Source: Salipiger profundus
GTDB taxonomy: Bacteria > Pseudomonadota > Alphaproteobacteria > Rhodobacterales > Rhodobacteraceae
Direction: 5' to 3'
Length of the DNA stretch: 64,000 bases
NCBI RefSeq assembly: GCF_001969385.1
Contig: NZ_CP014796.1
Location: forward strand, 4,233,501 to 4,297,500
Part shown: positions 24,596 through 33,400 of the stretch, piece by piece
How the letters are laid out: every line of letters begins with the position of its first letter
Position numbering within the stretch: position 1 is the first letter of the stretch
Notes under the pieces: model-generated
What the model was told of the DNA's origin: nothing
Seen by the model: only the letters and a program-made list of their open reading frames with translations
The model's database searches: none
Made by a program: the position numbers and the translations under genes

Positions 24596-26532
24596 TCCGG
24601 CAACGCCTTTAGGTCGTCGCGGACACGCGTGAGCAACCGCTCGAGGACTTCGGGCATCTCGTCCTTCAGTTCTTTGTCCGTCAGGCTGGCCATCGCCTGG
24701 ATGTGCCACACGGGCTTGCTGCCCAGCTTGAACCGCCTGTGATAAGCGTCGAAGTGTTCGAGTTCGTCATCCTCATATTGATTGCCGACAACGTCGTGTT
24801 TCTTGCCCAGCACTGCCTTGAGGCCATCCTCATCAGGCGTCTCAAGCTCGTCCGCGTCGAGGTCATATGCGTCCGGGTAAGCGGTGAGCATGAGGAAATC
24901 CAGATCGAGGGGCGACGAGTAGAACACACGATGCTCCTCCAGACGGTCGATCCATCCAAGATCATCTACCATCAGGCCGTCGTCGCTATCCCATGCAGGA
25001 ATGGCATTCGTATCGGCCACCGTGAATCCCGTGTTGGCGACGTCGCCATATGCCAGCAGTTGCTTGGCTGCGTACTTTACCCGCCCCCACCCACCCTGGT
25101 GCCGTGCGAGGTCCAGATCGAGCAGCGTGACATGAGGGATGCCGAGGCCGTGCAGGAGGCGCCAAAAGTGATTGACGTGGCGGCCGCCGAGCGGCACCAC
25201 CGAAATTGATGCGTCGTCAGCGAGTATCCCCTCGGCCGCCAGAAGCCTCGGCAGCACGACTTCCTCACTGTCACCCTCGCCGAGAACGACGAAGCGCGAA
25301 AAATAGAGTTCGGGAAAGGCTTGGACCGCCTCGCGAACGAACTTGTGCGCCTCCGCCTCCTCGGGAAGCTCGATGTGCCTCACGACGGTAGTGCGCTTTT
25401 CATCGAGCCGCATGTATCTGACGGCTTCCGGAGGAACGCGGCGCATCAGCGACGGGGAGTGCGTAGCGAGCACCGCCTGCGCATCCTGTCCCCCGGCGAA
25501 TTCTTCGAGGGCTCGGACGACTCGTCCCAGGTAATGCGGCGATAGACTGTTCTCGGGCTCTTCCAAGGCGATCAGGGTGAAGACGGCCGGCCGCAGCTTG
25601 TCGATATCAAAGGCATCCGGCAGCTTGCCACTCAGCACATCACTGCCGATCTGGTGCATACCCAGCACGATCGAGAGATAGAGAATCGACTGCTGCCCGT
25701 CGCTCAGGCGAGTGAAATCGACCAGTTGCTCGCCGTGGCCTGGGGTGAAGCCGACGCTCAGGTGCCGCAGAAGGTTTTCCAGTTCGCTCCGACCGAATGA
25801 AATCGATGGGTCGGCGAAATAACTGCCTTTATGCAGATTTCCCCACTGATCCGACAATGCGTCCGTCATGCCCTCAATGGCCGCATTGCTGGCAAGGGTC
25901 GCACTGATCTCCTCGGTCAAATTGGAGATCTTGTCGCGTTCGCCCGCCCAGTCCGCCGAACGCAGTGCGCGGCCCAGCAACGCATTTGCCGAGTAAGAGA
26001 TATGGTCCGCAGGATCGCGCCGAGCTGGCAAGTAATGCACCTGAATGGCATTTCGATCGTGCTTTGCAACCCGGCCTTGCTCCAGCGGGTTCCCTTCAGC
26101 ATCGACCTTCATGACATAGGTGAGGTTCTCTTCGATATCCTCATCCTGGTCGAGCGTAGCATCGAGCCGGAACCGGACCTGCGCTGGCCCATCGGCCCCC
26201 ATCAGTTGCATATGCGCGAAGTTTCCGGGAACCGCAGGTGCCTTTTTTTTGCCCTTGCCTACCAGCTCGGGAAACTCGAAGTCTGCCTCAATCCAGAGCT
26301 TGCGCTCCGCCGGCGCTTCGTCAGGCTTCTCATCATGCGGGATGTGAAAGTCGGACTTTCTGATCTTGCGCTGGGCAGGATCGAGACTGAACAGTCTTGC
26401 CAGAGCTTGCAGCACCGCCGTCTTGCCGGCGCCGTTCGGGCCGAGCAGAAATGTCAGATCGTCCAAATCCAGTTCTTCGAAATCCTTACAGAACGATCTG
26501 AAGTTGCTGAGCCGCAAGCGGACAAGTTTCAT
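24592..26532 (-). CDS. gajA: OLD-family ATPase-TOPRIM nuclease (GajA-like)
   Basis: A 646-residue class 2 OLD protein. The N-terminal ABC-type ATPase domain has Walker A LLGPNGAGKTAVLQAL, the signature RLSDGQQSILYLSIVL, Walker B TLIALEEPENSLSPHYLGRV and the H-loop ATHSPSLMRR. The C-terminal TOPRIM domain has the glutamate in VVLGEGDSEEVVLPRLL and the acidic pair in LLDLDLARHQGGWG. Start at 26532, after GGGAGGGGGAAC. A class 2 OLD gene coupled to a UvrD-like helicase is the definition of Gabija antiphage systems; GajA cuts DNA when nucleotide levels fall. It is a little longer than the well-known GajA. Confidence 0.87.
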   Translation of the reverse strand: MKLVRLRLSNFRSFCKDFEELDLDDLTFLLGPNGAGKTAVLQALARLFSLDPAQRKIRKSDFHIPHDEKPDEAPAERKLWIEADFEFPELVGKGKKKAPAVPGNFAHMQLMGADGPAQVRFRLDATLDQDEDIEENLTYVMKVDAEGNPLEQGRVAKHDRNAIQVHYLPARRDPADHISYSANALLGRALRSADWAGERDKISNLTEEISATLASNAAIEGMTDALSDQWGNLHKGSYFADPSISFGRSELENLLRHLSVGFTPGHGEQLVDFTRLSDGQQSILYLSIVLGMHQIGSDVLSGKLPDAFDIDKLRPAVFTLIALEEPENSLSPHYLGRVVRALEEFAGGQDAQAVLATHSPSLMRRVPPEAVRYMRLDEKRTTVVRHIELPEEAEAHKFVREAVQAFPELYFSRFVVLGEGDSEEVVLPRLLAAEGILADDASISVVPLGGRHVNHFWRLLHGLGIPHVTLLDLDLARHQGGWGRVKYAAKQLLAYGDVANTGFTVADTNAIPAWDSDDGLMVDDLGWIDRLEEHRVFYSSPLDLDFLMLTAYPDAYDLDADELETPDEDGLKAVLGKKHDVVGNQYEDDELEHFDAYHRRFKLGSKPVWHIQAMASLTDKELKDEMPEVLERLLTRVRDDLKALPE

Positions 26533-27004
26533 GTTCCCCCTCCCGTGAGCACCCGCCGCTTTGCTACTTCGGCACCTATCCTTTGGCAAGCAAACACGCC
26601 AACAAGCGGCCGGACCGGAATTAGCGCTCTGGGCAAGTTTCTTAAACTCTATCTTGAAAGCAAACGCGTGTCTGCCGTCCCAAGCTCGCTCCCGAAACCG
26701 GGCTCTAGCTGAAGGCCCCAATCCCGCCGTAGTGGGCATGCCCGCAATGTCGGTGTTCGGGAAGCCGTCGGTGAACCTGAAAAGATCGCATTGTGGCCCA
26801 GAGGCTGATTGGCAGCTTACCACCGGACCGTCCGAACGCGGCCATTCCAGCCGTTCGCGCCAGGGACCGCGAACGACCGCTCTCCGCCCTTCGTGCCAGA
26901 GCCTCTAGCGGTGACGGCAATGGAACTCTTGGCGGCCCTGAATCGCCAATCGTAGGCAGCCCAGGGCAGCACAAAGCTCTGCTCCGGCGCCTAACATTCA
27001 GTTG
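26533..27004. other. Intergenic, no supported gene
   Basis: 470 bases upstream of gajA. Open frames on both strands here have no domain features. The promoter for the minus-strand defence operon should be in the first ~150 bases. The right end carries the regulatory site for the thioesterase gene. Confidence 0.5.
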
Positions 27005-27025
27005 AGACTGAGAATTCCTCACGCG
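27005..27025 (+). promoter_or_regulatory. LysR-type box upstream of the thioesterase gene
   Basis: TGAGAATTCCTCACGCG, a T-N11-A palindrome with one mismatch (27009-27021), 57 bp before the start codon at 27079. Confidence 0.5.
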
Positions 27026-27078
27026 CCGAGACCTATGCCTTATGCATACTTCCCCGGCCAAGATGTGGGGGAATAGCT

Positions 27079-27540
27079 ATGCAGGTCGGCGATCCAATTT
27101 CTGAGGAAGTCATCATTAGAGCGCGCGAAAGCTTTGCAAGACAGGGGCTTATGGCGCATCTCGGGGCCGAAATGGCGGATGTGCGCGCGGGGCTTGTCAC
27201 GCTGCGACTACCGTTCCGTCCAGAACTCACGCAACAGCATAGCTACTTCCATGCCGGCGGGACATCGGCCATCGCCGACAGCGCAGGCGGTTACGCTGGG
27301 TTCACCCTCTTCCCCGAAGGCAGTTCAGTCCTGACGGTCGAGTTCAAACTGAACCTGATCAGCCCGGCGCAAGGAGATTATCTCGAGGCTGTCGGCCGCG
27401 TGATCAAGAATGGTCGCACACTGACCATCTGTCAGCTCGATGTATGGGGCGTTGATGGAGATCGCCGCAAACATGTCGCGGCGGGGATGCAAACCTTGAT
27501 CTGCTTGCATGACACGCCAGACCTGCCCACTTCGCGCTAG
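27079..27540 (+). CDS. PaaI-type hotdog thioesterase
   Basis: A 153-residue single hotdog domain. The helix motif HSYFHAGGTSAIADSAGGYAGF corresponds to the HGG-containing active-site helix of PaaI/YigI-like acyl-CoA thioesterases. The strand SSVLTVEFKLNLISPAQGD is the second conserved block. It probably hydrolyses an acyl- or aryl-CoA in the cytosol. It is monocistronic, and its stop overlaps the stop of the convergent DUF1127 gene by 4 nt. A T-N11-A box precedes it. Confidence 0.85.
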   Translation: MQVGDPISEEVIIRARESFARQGLMAHLGAEMADVRAGLVTLRLPFRPELTQQHSYFHAGGTSAIADSAGGYAGFTLFPEGSSVLTVEFKLNLISPAQGDYLEAVGRVIKNGRTLTICQLDVWGVDGDRRKHVAAGMQTLICLHDTPDLPTSR

Positions 27541-27734
27541 AACAGGTCTTCTCGGCGAATGGCCTGAACAGGATTGAAGATCGGCAGATTTTGGCGGTCC
27601 AATCCCAGATCCATCAATTCCGCGTCGCTCAAGCGGTAAAAGGCCCGAAAACGGCGCGGCAGCCGAGCCGCGCGTGATGCGAGACCATCTTTGTCGCGCT
27701 CTCGCGTTGGATTTGCCGTGCATCGCGGGTTCAT
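27537..27734 (-). CDS. DUF1127 small protein
   Basis: A 65-residue, arginine-rich protein ending in RAFYRLSDAELMDLGLDRQNLPIFN, the YjiS-like DUF1127 core (the L-x-D-x-G-L-x-R pattern). Members are small, probably regulatory, RNA- or protein-binding factors in alphaproteobacteria. The start at 27734 is set by a strong GGAGGTG 4 nt upstream. A degenerate T-N11-A box lies 76 bp upstream of it. Confidence 0.8.
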   Translation of the reverse strand: MNPRCTANPTRERDKDGLASRAARLPRRFRAFYRLSDAELMDLGLDRQNLPIFNPVQAIRREDLF

Positions 27735-27804
27735 GGTCACCTCCGGTGTCTTCCCCCAGAGAATGCACCCCGTGCCCAAAGCCATGAATTTCGGATCCTT
27801 CAGC

Positions 27805-27826
27805 GGATATTGAGAATTCCTCTCCG
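27805..27826 (-). promoter_or_regulatory. LysR-type box upstream of the DUF1127 gene
   Basis: On the minus strand, AGAGGAATTCTCAATATC (13-mer core 27811-27823) matches the right half TTCTCAAT exactly and the left half partly. Distance to the start: 76 bp. Confidence 0.35.
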
Positions 27827-27854
27827 GGATTGTCGCCGCGAAATCCTCAGGACC

Positions 27855-27876
27855 TCCGGAAAATTCCTCAATTGCG
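27855..27876 (+). promoter_or_regulatory. LysR-type box upstream of the SnoaL-like gene
   Basis: GGAAAATTCCTCAATTGC (core 27858-27870) resembles the shared palindrome. It lies 73 bp before the start at 27944. Confidence 0.4.
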
Positions 27877-27943
27877 AGCCGCCATGCTGCCGCGTGACAG
27901 TCAGTCCCGACCGCCAAAGCGGACGGAGAAGGATACCGGAAGA

Positions 27944-28321
27944 ATGACAAGACTTTCCCGCACTGACCTTGAAACCCATGCCAGGCATTGGATCGCTGCC
28001 TGGAACGCACATGACGTGGAGACGGTTCTCGCGCCGTTCGCCGAAGAATCCGTCTTCATCAGCCCTCTCGCCAAGCAGGTGACGGGTGACGCCCAGATCA
28101 TTGGGAAGGACGCCCTGCGGCAGTACTGGACCGACGCCCTGGCACGCGTGCCCGATCTTCACTTCGAACTGAGCGGAACCGCCGTAGACGCAGAGGCGCA
28201 ATCCGTGACGGTTTTCTATGTGTCGCGAGCCGGTGGTCGGGTCAGGCATGCCTGCGAACACACGCGGTTTCGCGAGGGCGTCCAGTTTCTGGGCGAAGCC
28301 TATTACGGGTCCGAGGAATGA
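27944..28321 (+). CDS. SnoaL/NTF2-like domain protein
   Basis: A 125-residue protein of the NTF2-like superfamily: HARHWIAAWNAHDVETVLAPFAEESVFISP is the typical N-terminal helix pair and strand, then IGKDALRQYWTDAL and a beta sheet. Such proteins are often small isomerases, cyclases or stress-related ligand binders. The start at ATG 27944 follows CGGAAG. Its stop overlaps the next start (ATGA), so it is cotranscribed with a cupin protein. Confidence 0.82.
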   Translation: MTRLSRTDLETHARHWIAAWNAHDVETVLAPFAEESVFISPLAKQVTGDAQIIGKDALRQYWTDALARVPDLHFELSGTAVDAEAQSVTVFYVSRAGGRVRHACEHTRFREGVQFLGEAYYGSEE

Positions 28322-28716
28322 CGGGCCCCCTGCGCGCGACCGACGCAAACCATTACCCCTGGGGTAACGGCTGCGACGGCTGGAGACTGGTCGATCGCCC
28401 CGAACTTTCGCTGCGCGAAGAGCGCCTGCCGCCCGGCGGTGCCGAAGCACCACATTATCATCGGGTCTCCCGCCAGATCTTCTATGTCCTTGCCGGGGAA
28501 CTGACGATCAGGGTTCCGGGCCGTATCCTCTTGGCCAAGGCGGGAGAGGCCCTGGAAATCTCCCCGGGCCTGGGACATTTAGTGCAGAACAACGGGCCCG
28601 AAGATCTGCGCATCCTGCTCGTGTCCGCCCCTGATACGGCCGTCGACCGGTATCCGGTCGACGACCATGCGGCCGTCCCGACGGATGTAGCGCACCATCC
28701 GATGTATTGGCTCTAG
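28318..28716 (+). CDS. Cupin domain protein
   Basis: A 132-residue single-domain cupin. Motif 1 is EAPHYHRVSRQIFYVLAGELTI, with two of the metal-ligand positions (H-x-H) and a Gln in place of the usual Glu. Motif 2 is in PGLGHLVQNNGPEDLRILLVSAP. It is probably a small-molecule binding or isomerase-type protein. It is coupled to the SnoaL-like gene by a 4-nt overlap. Confidence 0.82.
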   Translation: MTGPLRATDANHYPWGNGCDGWRLVDRPELSLREERLPPGGAEAPHYHRVSRQIFYVLAGELTIRVPGRILLAKAGEALEISPGLGHLVQNNGPEDLRILLVSAPDTAVDRYPVDDHAAVPTDVAHHPMYWL

Positions 28717-28743
28717 TCCGCCCCTGACAAAATCTCCCGCTCG

Positions 28744-28764
28744 GTTGAGACCTTCTCAATCGGC
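28744..28764 (+). promoter_or_regulatory. LysR-type box upstream of the small ORF/MFS pair
   Basis: TTGAGA-CCT-TCTCAA is a perfect palindrome (28745-28759) followed by TCGGC. It lies 46 bp before the ATG at 28805. Confidence 0.5.
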
Positions 28765-28804
28765 GTGGAGACGGCTCCCGGCTAGCACTTGAGACAAAGA
28801 GCGG

Positions 28805-29074
28805 ATGCCAGAAGCCATGAACATCAATGATCCCAGAAAATCCTTGAGCGCCGCCTCTGGCGGGACACCGACACCCGGCCTGTCGGGTCTTCAACGACTT
28901 GCACTTCTTTGGGTCACGGCCATCCTGCTGACATTTCTGTCCTTCCTCTCTTATCCTCACCGATCTGGCGAAACGGACTCCATTCAGGATCGTGCCGAGC
29001 AAACCGACGACCTTGGGCGGGTGTACTCCCTGAGGGACGACTGCTGCATCTGGTCCGGCCACACGCATGACTGA
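28805..29074 (+). CDS. Possible small single-TM protein upstream of the MFS gene
   Basis: An open frame of 89 residues (or 85 from ATG 28817) with one clear hydrophobic helix (LALLWVTAILLTFLSFL) and no recognisable family. It overlaps the MFS start by 8 nt, which would couple the two genes. The regulatory palindrome 46 bp upstream sits at the spacing seen for other genes here, which favours translation. It could still be just the MFS leader. Confidence 0.4.
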   Translation: MPEAMNINDPRKSLSAASGGTPTPGLSGLQRLALLWVTAILLTFLSFLSYPHRSGETDSIQDRAEQTDDLGRVYSLRDDCCIWSGHTHD

Positions 29075-30317
29075 CCCAGCCCAATTGTCCCCGTTGCGCC
29101 GCATCGTCTTCGTCTCTCTGCCATTTACCTTCGCCTACCTGCTCTCCGAACTCTTTCGAAATGTGAACGCTGTTCTGGAGCCTCGTCTCACGGCCGAGTT
29201 TCAGCTTGAGCCTGCGACCATGGGCATGATGACCTCCGCCTTCCTTGGCGCACTGGCCGGCTCGCAGCTGTTCGTCGGCCAGGCCCTGGACAGGTTCGGG
29301 CCGAAACGCGTGCTGGTGGCTACGCTCTTTCTGGCTGTCGTCGCATCCGCGCTCTTCGCCGGGGCGCAAACAGCCCACATGCTCATCCTGGCGCGTTTCA
29401 TGATCGGCCTCGGACTTTCCGCTTGCTGGACCGGCGCCTACAAGGCGAACACCCTGTGGTGGCCGAGGGAGCGCCTGCCCTTGGTAAACGCCATCACGAT
29501 TGCAGCGGCCGGCCTTGGTTCCCTGGCGGCCACCAGCCCGACCGAATGGCTGCTACGCCAAATCGGCTGGCGCGAAATTTTTCTGGGTCTCGCCGGCGTC
29601 ACTGCCACCATTGCATTGATCATCGCCGCGGTGGTTCCGCCCCAGACGAGGGAACGAGCCGCCCCTGCGGGGCTGGAACCGGCTGTGAAGGGACTGCGTG
29701 GTGTCCTCACGCACCCCGCCTTTCTCACCATCGCACCGGCTTCGGCCCTCTGTCAGGGAGCCTGGGTCGCCTATCAGGGGCTCTGGGCCGGGGTCTGGCT
29801 GCGCGACGCGATTGATCTCCCTTCGACTGCGGCAGCGGGTATCCTGATGGCACTCTCCCTTGCCGTCATCTTGGGGCAATTCGGCTTCGGCCTGCTCGCC
29901 GATCGGATCGCCCGCACCGACCGGCACCTGTTCCACCTGACATTCGCCCTGACGCTTGGCTTTGCTCTGTGTCAGCTCGCGATTGCCGGTGCAGGCGCGT
30001 CCCTGCAGACCATCCTTTGGGCTGGCTACGGGCTGTTCACCGCGGGTCCCATCCTTGCCTACGCGCTTCTGGTCCGGCTGCTACCCGACGCAGTGTCGGG
30101 CCGCGCTATCGCCATGCTCAATCTCGGCGCTGTCCTCACCGGTTTCTTGATGCAGGGCGGCATCGGCGCAGGCATCGAGGCTTTGGTTCGGCTTGGGTGG
30201 AGCATTGCGTCCGCCCATGTGGCGTTCATCGTGCTGATCGCCGGTCTGCAAGCCATCGCTCTGGCGTGGATGGCTCTGCATCAAGGTCGCGCCCTGGGTC
30301 TGGACAAGGTTCGGTGA
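29067..30317 (+). CDS. MFS transporter
   Basis: A 416-residue major facilitator with twelve hydrophobic segments. The first half has FLGALAGSQLFVGQALDRFGPKRVLV (the loop 2-3 motif region) and GLGLSACWTGAYKANTLWWP; the second half has GLLADRIARTDR. It resembles NarK/YnfM-like or generic efflux permeases, and the substrate is unknown. The upstream palindromic box and the small ORF suggest regulated export. Confidence 0.87.
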   Translation: MTDPAQLSPLRRIVFVSLPFTFAYLLSELFRNVNAVLEPRLTAEFQLEPATMGMMTSAFLGALAGSQLFVGQALDRFGPKRVLVATLFLAVVASALFAGAQTAHMLILARFMIGLGLSACWTGAYKANTLWWPRERLPLVNAITIAAAGLGSLAATSPTEWLLRQIGWREIFLGLAGVTATIALIIAAVVPPQTRERAAPAGLEPAVKGLRGVLTHPAFLTIAPASALCQGAWVAYQGLWAGVWLRDAIDLPSTAAAGILMALSLAVILGQFGFGLLADRIARTDRHLFHLTFALTLGFALCQLAIAGAGASLQTILWAGYGLFTAGPILAYALLVRLLPDAVSGRAIAMLNLGAVLTGFLMQGGIGAGIEALVRLGWSIASAHVAFIVLIAGLQAIALAWMALHQGRALGLDKVR

Positions 30318-30334
30318 TCATTTCTACCAAGCCC

Positions 30335-30353
30335 CTGAAAGCTTCTCAATCGC
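30335..30353 (+). promoter_or_regulatory. LysR-type box upstream of ybhB-phzF
   Basis: TGAAAGCTTCTCAATCGCC (core 30336-30348), 62 bp before the ATG at 30411. Confidence 0.5.
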
Positions 30354-30410
30354 CGCATCTAACACATTGGAATACCGTCAAATCATGGAAGTCGAGGAGA
30401 GACATTCGTG

Positions 30411-30953
30411 ATGATGAACCTAAGCCGTACTGCCCTGTTCTCAATGGCGCTCGCCGCCGCTCCCGTTGTCGCTCACGCGTTCGATCTGGACAGCCGCGAC
30501 CTGCGGGAGGGTGAAACGATCCGCATGGAATTGGTGAATTCGACCATGGGGTGCGAGGGGCTCAACCAATCCCCTCACCTGGTCTGGAATGACCCGCCTG
30601 CGGGAACGCAGAGCTTCGCGATTACGGTCTTCGACCCGGACGCCCCGACCGGCAGCGGTTGGTGGCACTGGATCGTTCTGGATATTCCGGCGCACACACG
30701 GGCGATGCTCGCGGGCGCCTCCGGCTACCTGCCCGCCCCTCTGGTCGAGTCCCTGACGGATTTCGGGCAACCCGGCTACGGCGGCCCCTGCCCGCCTGAG
30801 GGCGCAGTCGCTCATCGCTACGAGTTCACCGTCTATGCCATCGACGTGCCGAGCCTGGGGTTAGACGCCAGCGCCATGCCCGCCCTCGCCGGCTACATGA
30901 TCCACGCGCACAGCCTCGGCAGTGTGACACTGACGGCGCGCTACGGGCGCTGA
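30411..30953 (+). CDS. Exported YbhB/YbcL (PEBP/RKIP-like) protein
   Basis: A 180-residue protein with a signal peptide (MMNLSRTALFSMALAAAPVVAHA, probable cleavage before FDLDS). The mature part is a PEBP fold: SPHLVWNDPPAGTQSFAITVFDPDAP and the ligand-pocket motif GWWHWIVLDIP, then YGGPCPPEG. Bacterial members are periplasmic or cytosolic ligand-binding proteins of uncertain role. The start follows GAGGAG; GTG 30408 is also possible. It is followed by phzF 19 nt downstream, so they are probably one operon. Confidence 0.87.
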   Translation: MMNLSRTALFSMALAAAPVVAHAFDLDSRDLREGETIRMELVNSTMGCEGLNQSPHLVWNDPPAGTQSFAITVFDPDAPTGSGWWHWIVLDIPAHTRAMLAGASGYLPAPLVESLTDFGQPGYGGPCPPEGAVAHRYEFTVYAIDVPSLGLDASAMPALAGYMIHAHSLGSVTLTARYGR

Positions 30954-30972
30954 AAGCAAGGACTTAGCGACC

Positions 30973-31848
30973 ATGAAGAAACGCATGCTTCAGATCGATG
31001 CCTTTTCGGACCGCCCCTTGCTGGGCAATCCGGCGGCAGTGGTCTTCGACGCCGACGACTTGTCCACCGAGATCATGCAACGCATCGCGCGCGAGATGAA
31101 CCTCTCCGAGACCGTATTCCTGCTTCGCCCGACCGGTGATGCGGACTATCGCGCCCGCATTTTTACCCCGGTGCGCGAACTGCCCTTCGCCGGTCATCCG
31201 ACCATCGCCGCCGCCCATGCGTTTTGCGGCGAGCAAAGCAGGATGCCCCAAAGCCTGACGCAGGAATGCGGCATCGGACTGGTTCCAATCCGCGTCGAAG
31301 ACGACCTTTACACGATGACGCAGGCGACGCCCCAATTCCGCGATGTGCCGGTCACCAAAGCTGAACTTGCCGAGGCGATCTGCCTTCCGCTCGACATGCT
31401 CGCGGACAGCCCGCATCAGATCGTCTCAACGGGGGTTCCATGGCTGCTGCTTGAGCTGCACGACCTCCAGGCACTGGCTGGCCTGCGACCCGACCTCGGC
31501 CGGATCGAGCGGATCTGCCATGGGCTCGGCGCGGCAGGGCTCACGGTCTTTGCGGACAGCGGGTCCGAGGCCGCGCCGCGCCTGCGTGTACGCACCTTCG
31601 CTCCGGGTGAGGGCGTGGCCGAGGATCCTGTTTGTGGGTCTGGCAATGGTGCCATCGCTGCGTGGATCGCCACGCATCGCGACGCGGTGCCTCGGGCTGG
31701 TTACCTGTCGGAGCAAGGGATCGAGAAAGGTCGGCGTGGACTGGTTCACGCGGGCTGGGAAGCGACAGTCGAAGGGCTGCGGATCACCATCGGCGGGGCC
31801 GCCTGTATCGTCCTGCGGGGCGAACTGGATCTGGGTGACGCGTCCTGA
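30973..31848 (+). CDS. PhzF family isomerase-like protein
   Basis: A 291-residue protein of two DapF-like halves. The N-terminus QIDAFSDRPLLGNPAAVV carries the conserved G-N-P-A, NLSETVFL the conserved catalytic-type glutamate, and RELPFAGHPTIAAAHAF and EDPVCGSGNGAIAAWI the remaining active-site segments. Apart from phenazine synthesis, the family includes many isomerases of unknown substrate. No phenazine genes are nearby, so that pathway is not implied. Likely coupled to the YbhB gene. Confidence 0.88.
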   Translation: MKKRMLQIDAFSDRPLLGNPAAVVFDADDLSTEIMQRIAREMNLSETVFLLRPTGDADYRARIFTPVRELPFAGHPTIAAAHAFCGEQSRMPQSLTQECGIGLVPIRVEDDLYTMTQATPQFRDVPVTKAELAEAICLPLDMLADSPHQIVSTGVPWLLLELHDLQALAGLRPDLGRIERICHGLGAAGLTVFADSGSEAAPRLRVRTFAPGEGVAEDPVCGSGNGAIAAWIATHRDAVPRAGYLSEQGIEKGRRGLVHAGWEATVEGLRITIGGAACIVLRGELDLGDAS

Positions 31849-32394
31849 TCAGATGGACTGCTCCAAAACCTCCAAAACAAAATCGACCCGCGCCTCAACC
31901 GTGGCCAAAGGCAGCGGCAGCAGGTCATATCCCGCCATGGCATAGGCCTGCTCCATTGCCTCTGCCGTCGCAACCGCCTCGTCGAAATCCTGCCCGCGCT
32001 GCGCATCCTGACCGAAGATCTCGGGCCAGGGCGGCGCAAGAAAGACCGTCGGGCGATACCGGTAGAGCTCGGCCGCCGCGTGAACATGTGCGGGCGCCTC
32101 TCCCACATAGAGCTGAAGATAACCGATCACATCGGGAATGCCGCGATCGAAGACCACCGGAACGTCGGTCCCCTGCGCCTCGTGCCACGAGCGCATCTCC
32201 CAGCCGAGCATGAGCTCTGCAAAAAGCTGCCGGTCCTGACCGTGCCACCCTGTCCCGCCGATCCGGGTCTGATCCTGAATGATCGCGCGACCGGCTTCGG
32301 GCATTGTTGTGAGACCATGCCGCGCCAGTGCGGACAGAAGCGTCGTCTTGCCCGATCCCGGGCCGCCGGTAATGACGAAAAGTCGGTCGTTCAT
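31849..32394 (-). CDS. AAA-type small ATPase/kinase-like protein
   Basis: A 181-residue P-loop protein: Walker A FVITGGPGSGKTTLLSAL near the N-terminus and PVVFDRGIPDVIGYL as the Walker B/lid region, followed by PTVFLAPPWPEIFGQD. This pattern matches the AAA_28 / NadR-like nucleotide or ribosyl kinase proteins found alone in many bacteria. The function is probably phosphorylation of a small substrate; none is identified. It converges on phzF with only a few bases between. Confidence 0.8.
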   Translation of the reverse strand: MNDRLFVITGGPGSGKTTLLSALARHGLTTMPEAGRAIIQDQTRIGGTGWHGQDRQLFAELMLGWEMRSWHEAQGTDVPVVFDRGIPDVIGYLQLYVGEAPAHVHAAAELYRYRPTVFLAPPWPEIFGQDAQRGQDFDEAVATAEAMEQAYAMAGYDLLPLPLATVEARVDFVLEVLEQSI

Positions 32395-32422
32395 GTTGAT
32401 CCTAGTGGAAAGAAACCTGCAT

Positions 32423-33400
32423 TCAGCCTGTCGGAAAGACGATCCGCCCCGGAACATCCTTGGGCAGTCGACCGAAAAGCAACCATGCGGCGGCAAGCGG
32501 CCAGAGCGTCTGTTCGAAACGGGCGTGGAAGAATGCGAAATGCCCGATCTCGGGCACCGCGATATCCGAGGGCGAGATCCGCAGATGGGTTCGATCCGCC
32601 CCGGAATAGTAGTCGAGCAATCGCTGCCCCGCAGCTTCGGTGCAGAACGGGTCATCTGTCAACCCGATGGCCAGGAGCCGCGCCCGGGTGGCGCCATGGC
32701 GCGCTGCAAGGTCTGCTGGGTCCAAAGCGGAGCAGACACTCGACTCGAACCGCGGCCCCATCCGGCTCCAGTCGCGCACCACGCCGCGCGGCACATCCTC
32801 GAGCCATCCAAGCCGTGCCCCGGGAAAATAGCCGAAGAGCCGCGTCACGGCTGGCATGAAGAGATGCCATTTCAGATACATCGCGCGCCGCTGACGGCGA
32901 TCGTAATCGCGCCAGTAGGCGAATTGCGCGCCAACCGTCACGATCCGGTCCAGGCGATCCGAGCTGCGCGCCAACCCCAAAGCGAAGCCGCCGATTGAAT
33001 GGCCCACGGCGCAGAGCGCACGATCCGGCCAGCGCCTGCCAGCATAGGCAAGCACCGCCTCGGCATCGAGGACGCCCCAATCGACCCATCCCGCCTGCAC
33101 ATCCTTCACCGGCGTGGAGCGGGACTCACCAATCCCGCGATAGTCGAAGGTCAGAACCGTCGCCCCCTGCCCGGACAACCAGGATGCGAACCGTGCGTAA
33201 TAGCGCGCCTGCACCGCCGTCGCGGCATGAAGCACGACGACAGGACCGGTGTCTGCGTGCCAGATCCCGCCCTTGATCGGATAGCCGTCTTCGGCCGCCA
33301 CCTCGAAGCGTTCGGCGGGCATCGCCGAGGCGGGCCTTTCAGGGTTCGGCCGCGATGGCGGAGCGTCAGGTCTCCAGCGGTAGAGCATTGGTGTCCACAT
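32423..33400 (-). CDS. Alpha/beta hydrolase
   Basis: A hydrolase of about 325 residues. Elements: VVVLHAATAVQARYYARFASWL, TFDYRGIGESR, the nucleophile elbow AVGHSIGGFALGL (serine in GHSIGG) and the late histidine in PEIGHFAFFHA. This is the esterase/lipase type often annotated as a predicted alpha/beta hydrolase. The substrate is unknown. The start is uncertain: ATG 33400 (after CCTGAGACG), ATG 33322 and GTG 33451 are all in frame, and family similarity begins around residue 25 of the form given here. Confidence 0.78.
   Translation of the reverse strand: MWTPMLYRWRPDAPPSRPNPERPASAMPAERFEVAAEDGYPIKGGIWHADTGPVVVLHAATAVQARYYARFASWLSGQGATVLTFDYRGIGESRSTPVKDVQAGWVDWGVLDAEAVLAYAGRRWPDRALCAVGHSIGGFALGLARSSDRLDRIVTVGAQFAYWRDYDRRQRRAMYLKWHLFMPAVTRLFGYFPGARLGWLEDVPRGVVRDWSRMGPRFESSVCSALDPADLAARHGATRARLLAIGLTDDPFCTEAAGQRLLDYYSGADRTHLRISPSDIAVPEIGHFAFFHARFEQTLWPLAAAWLLFGRLPKDVPGRIVFPTG

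Noticed and set aside
30973..31848. Phenazine biosynthesis
   Set aside because: Only a PhzF-family protein is present; no other phz genes are near, and PhzF-like proteins are common outside that pathway.
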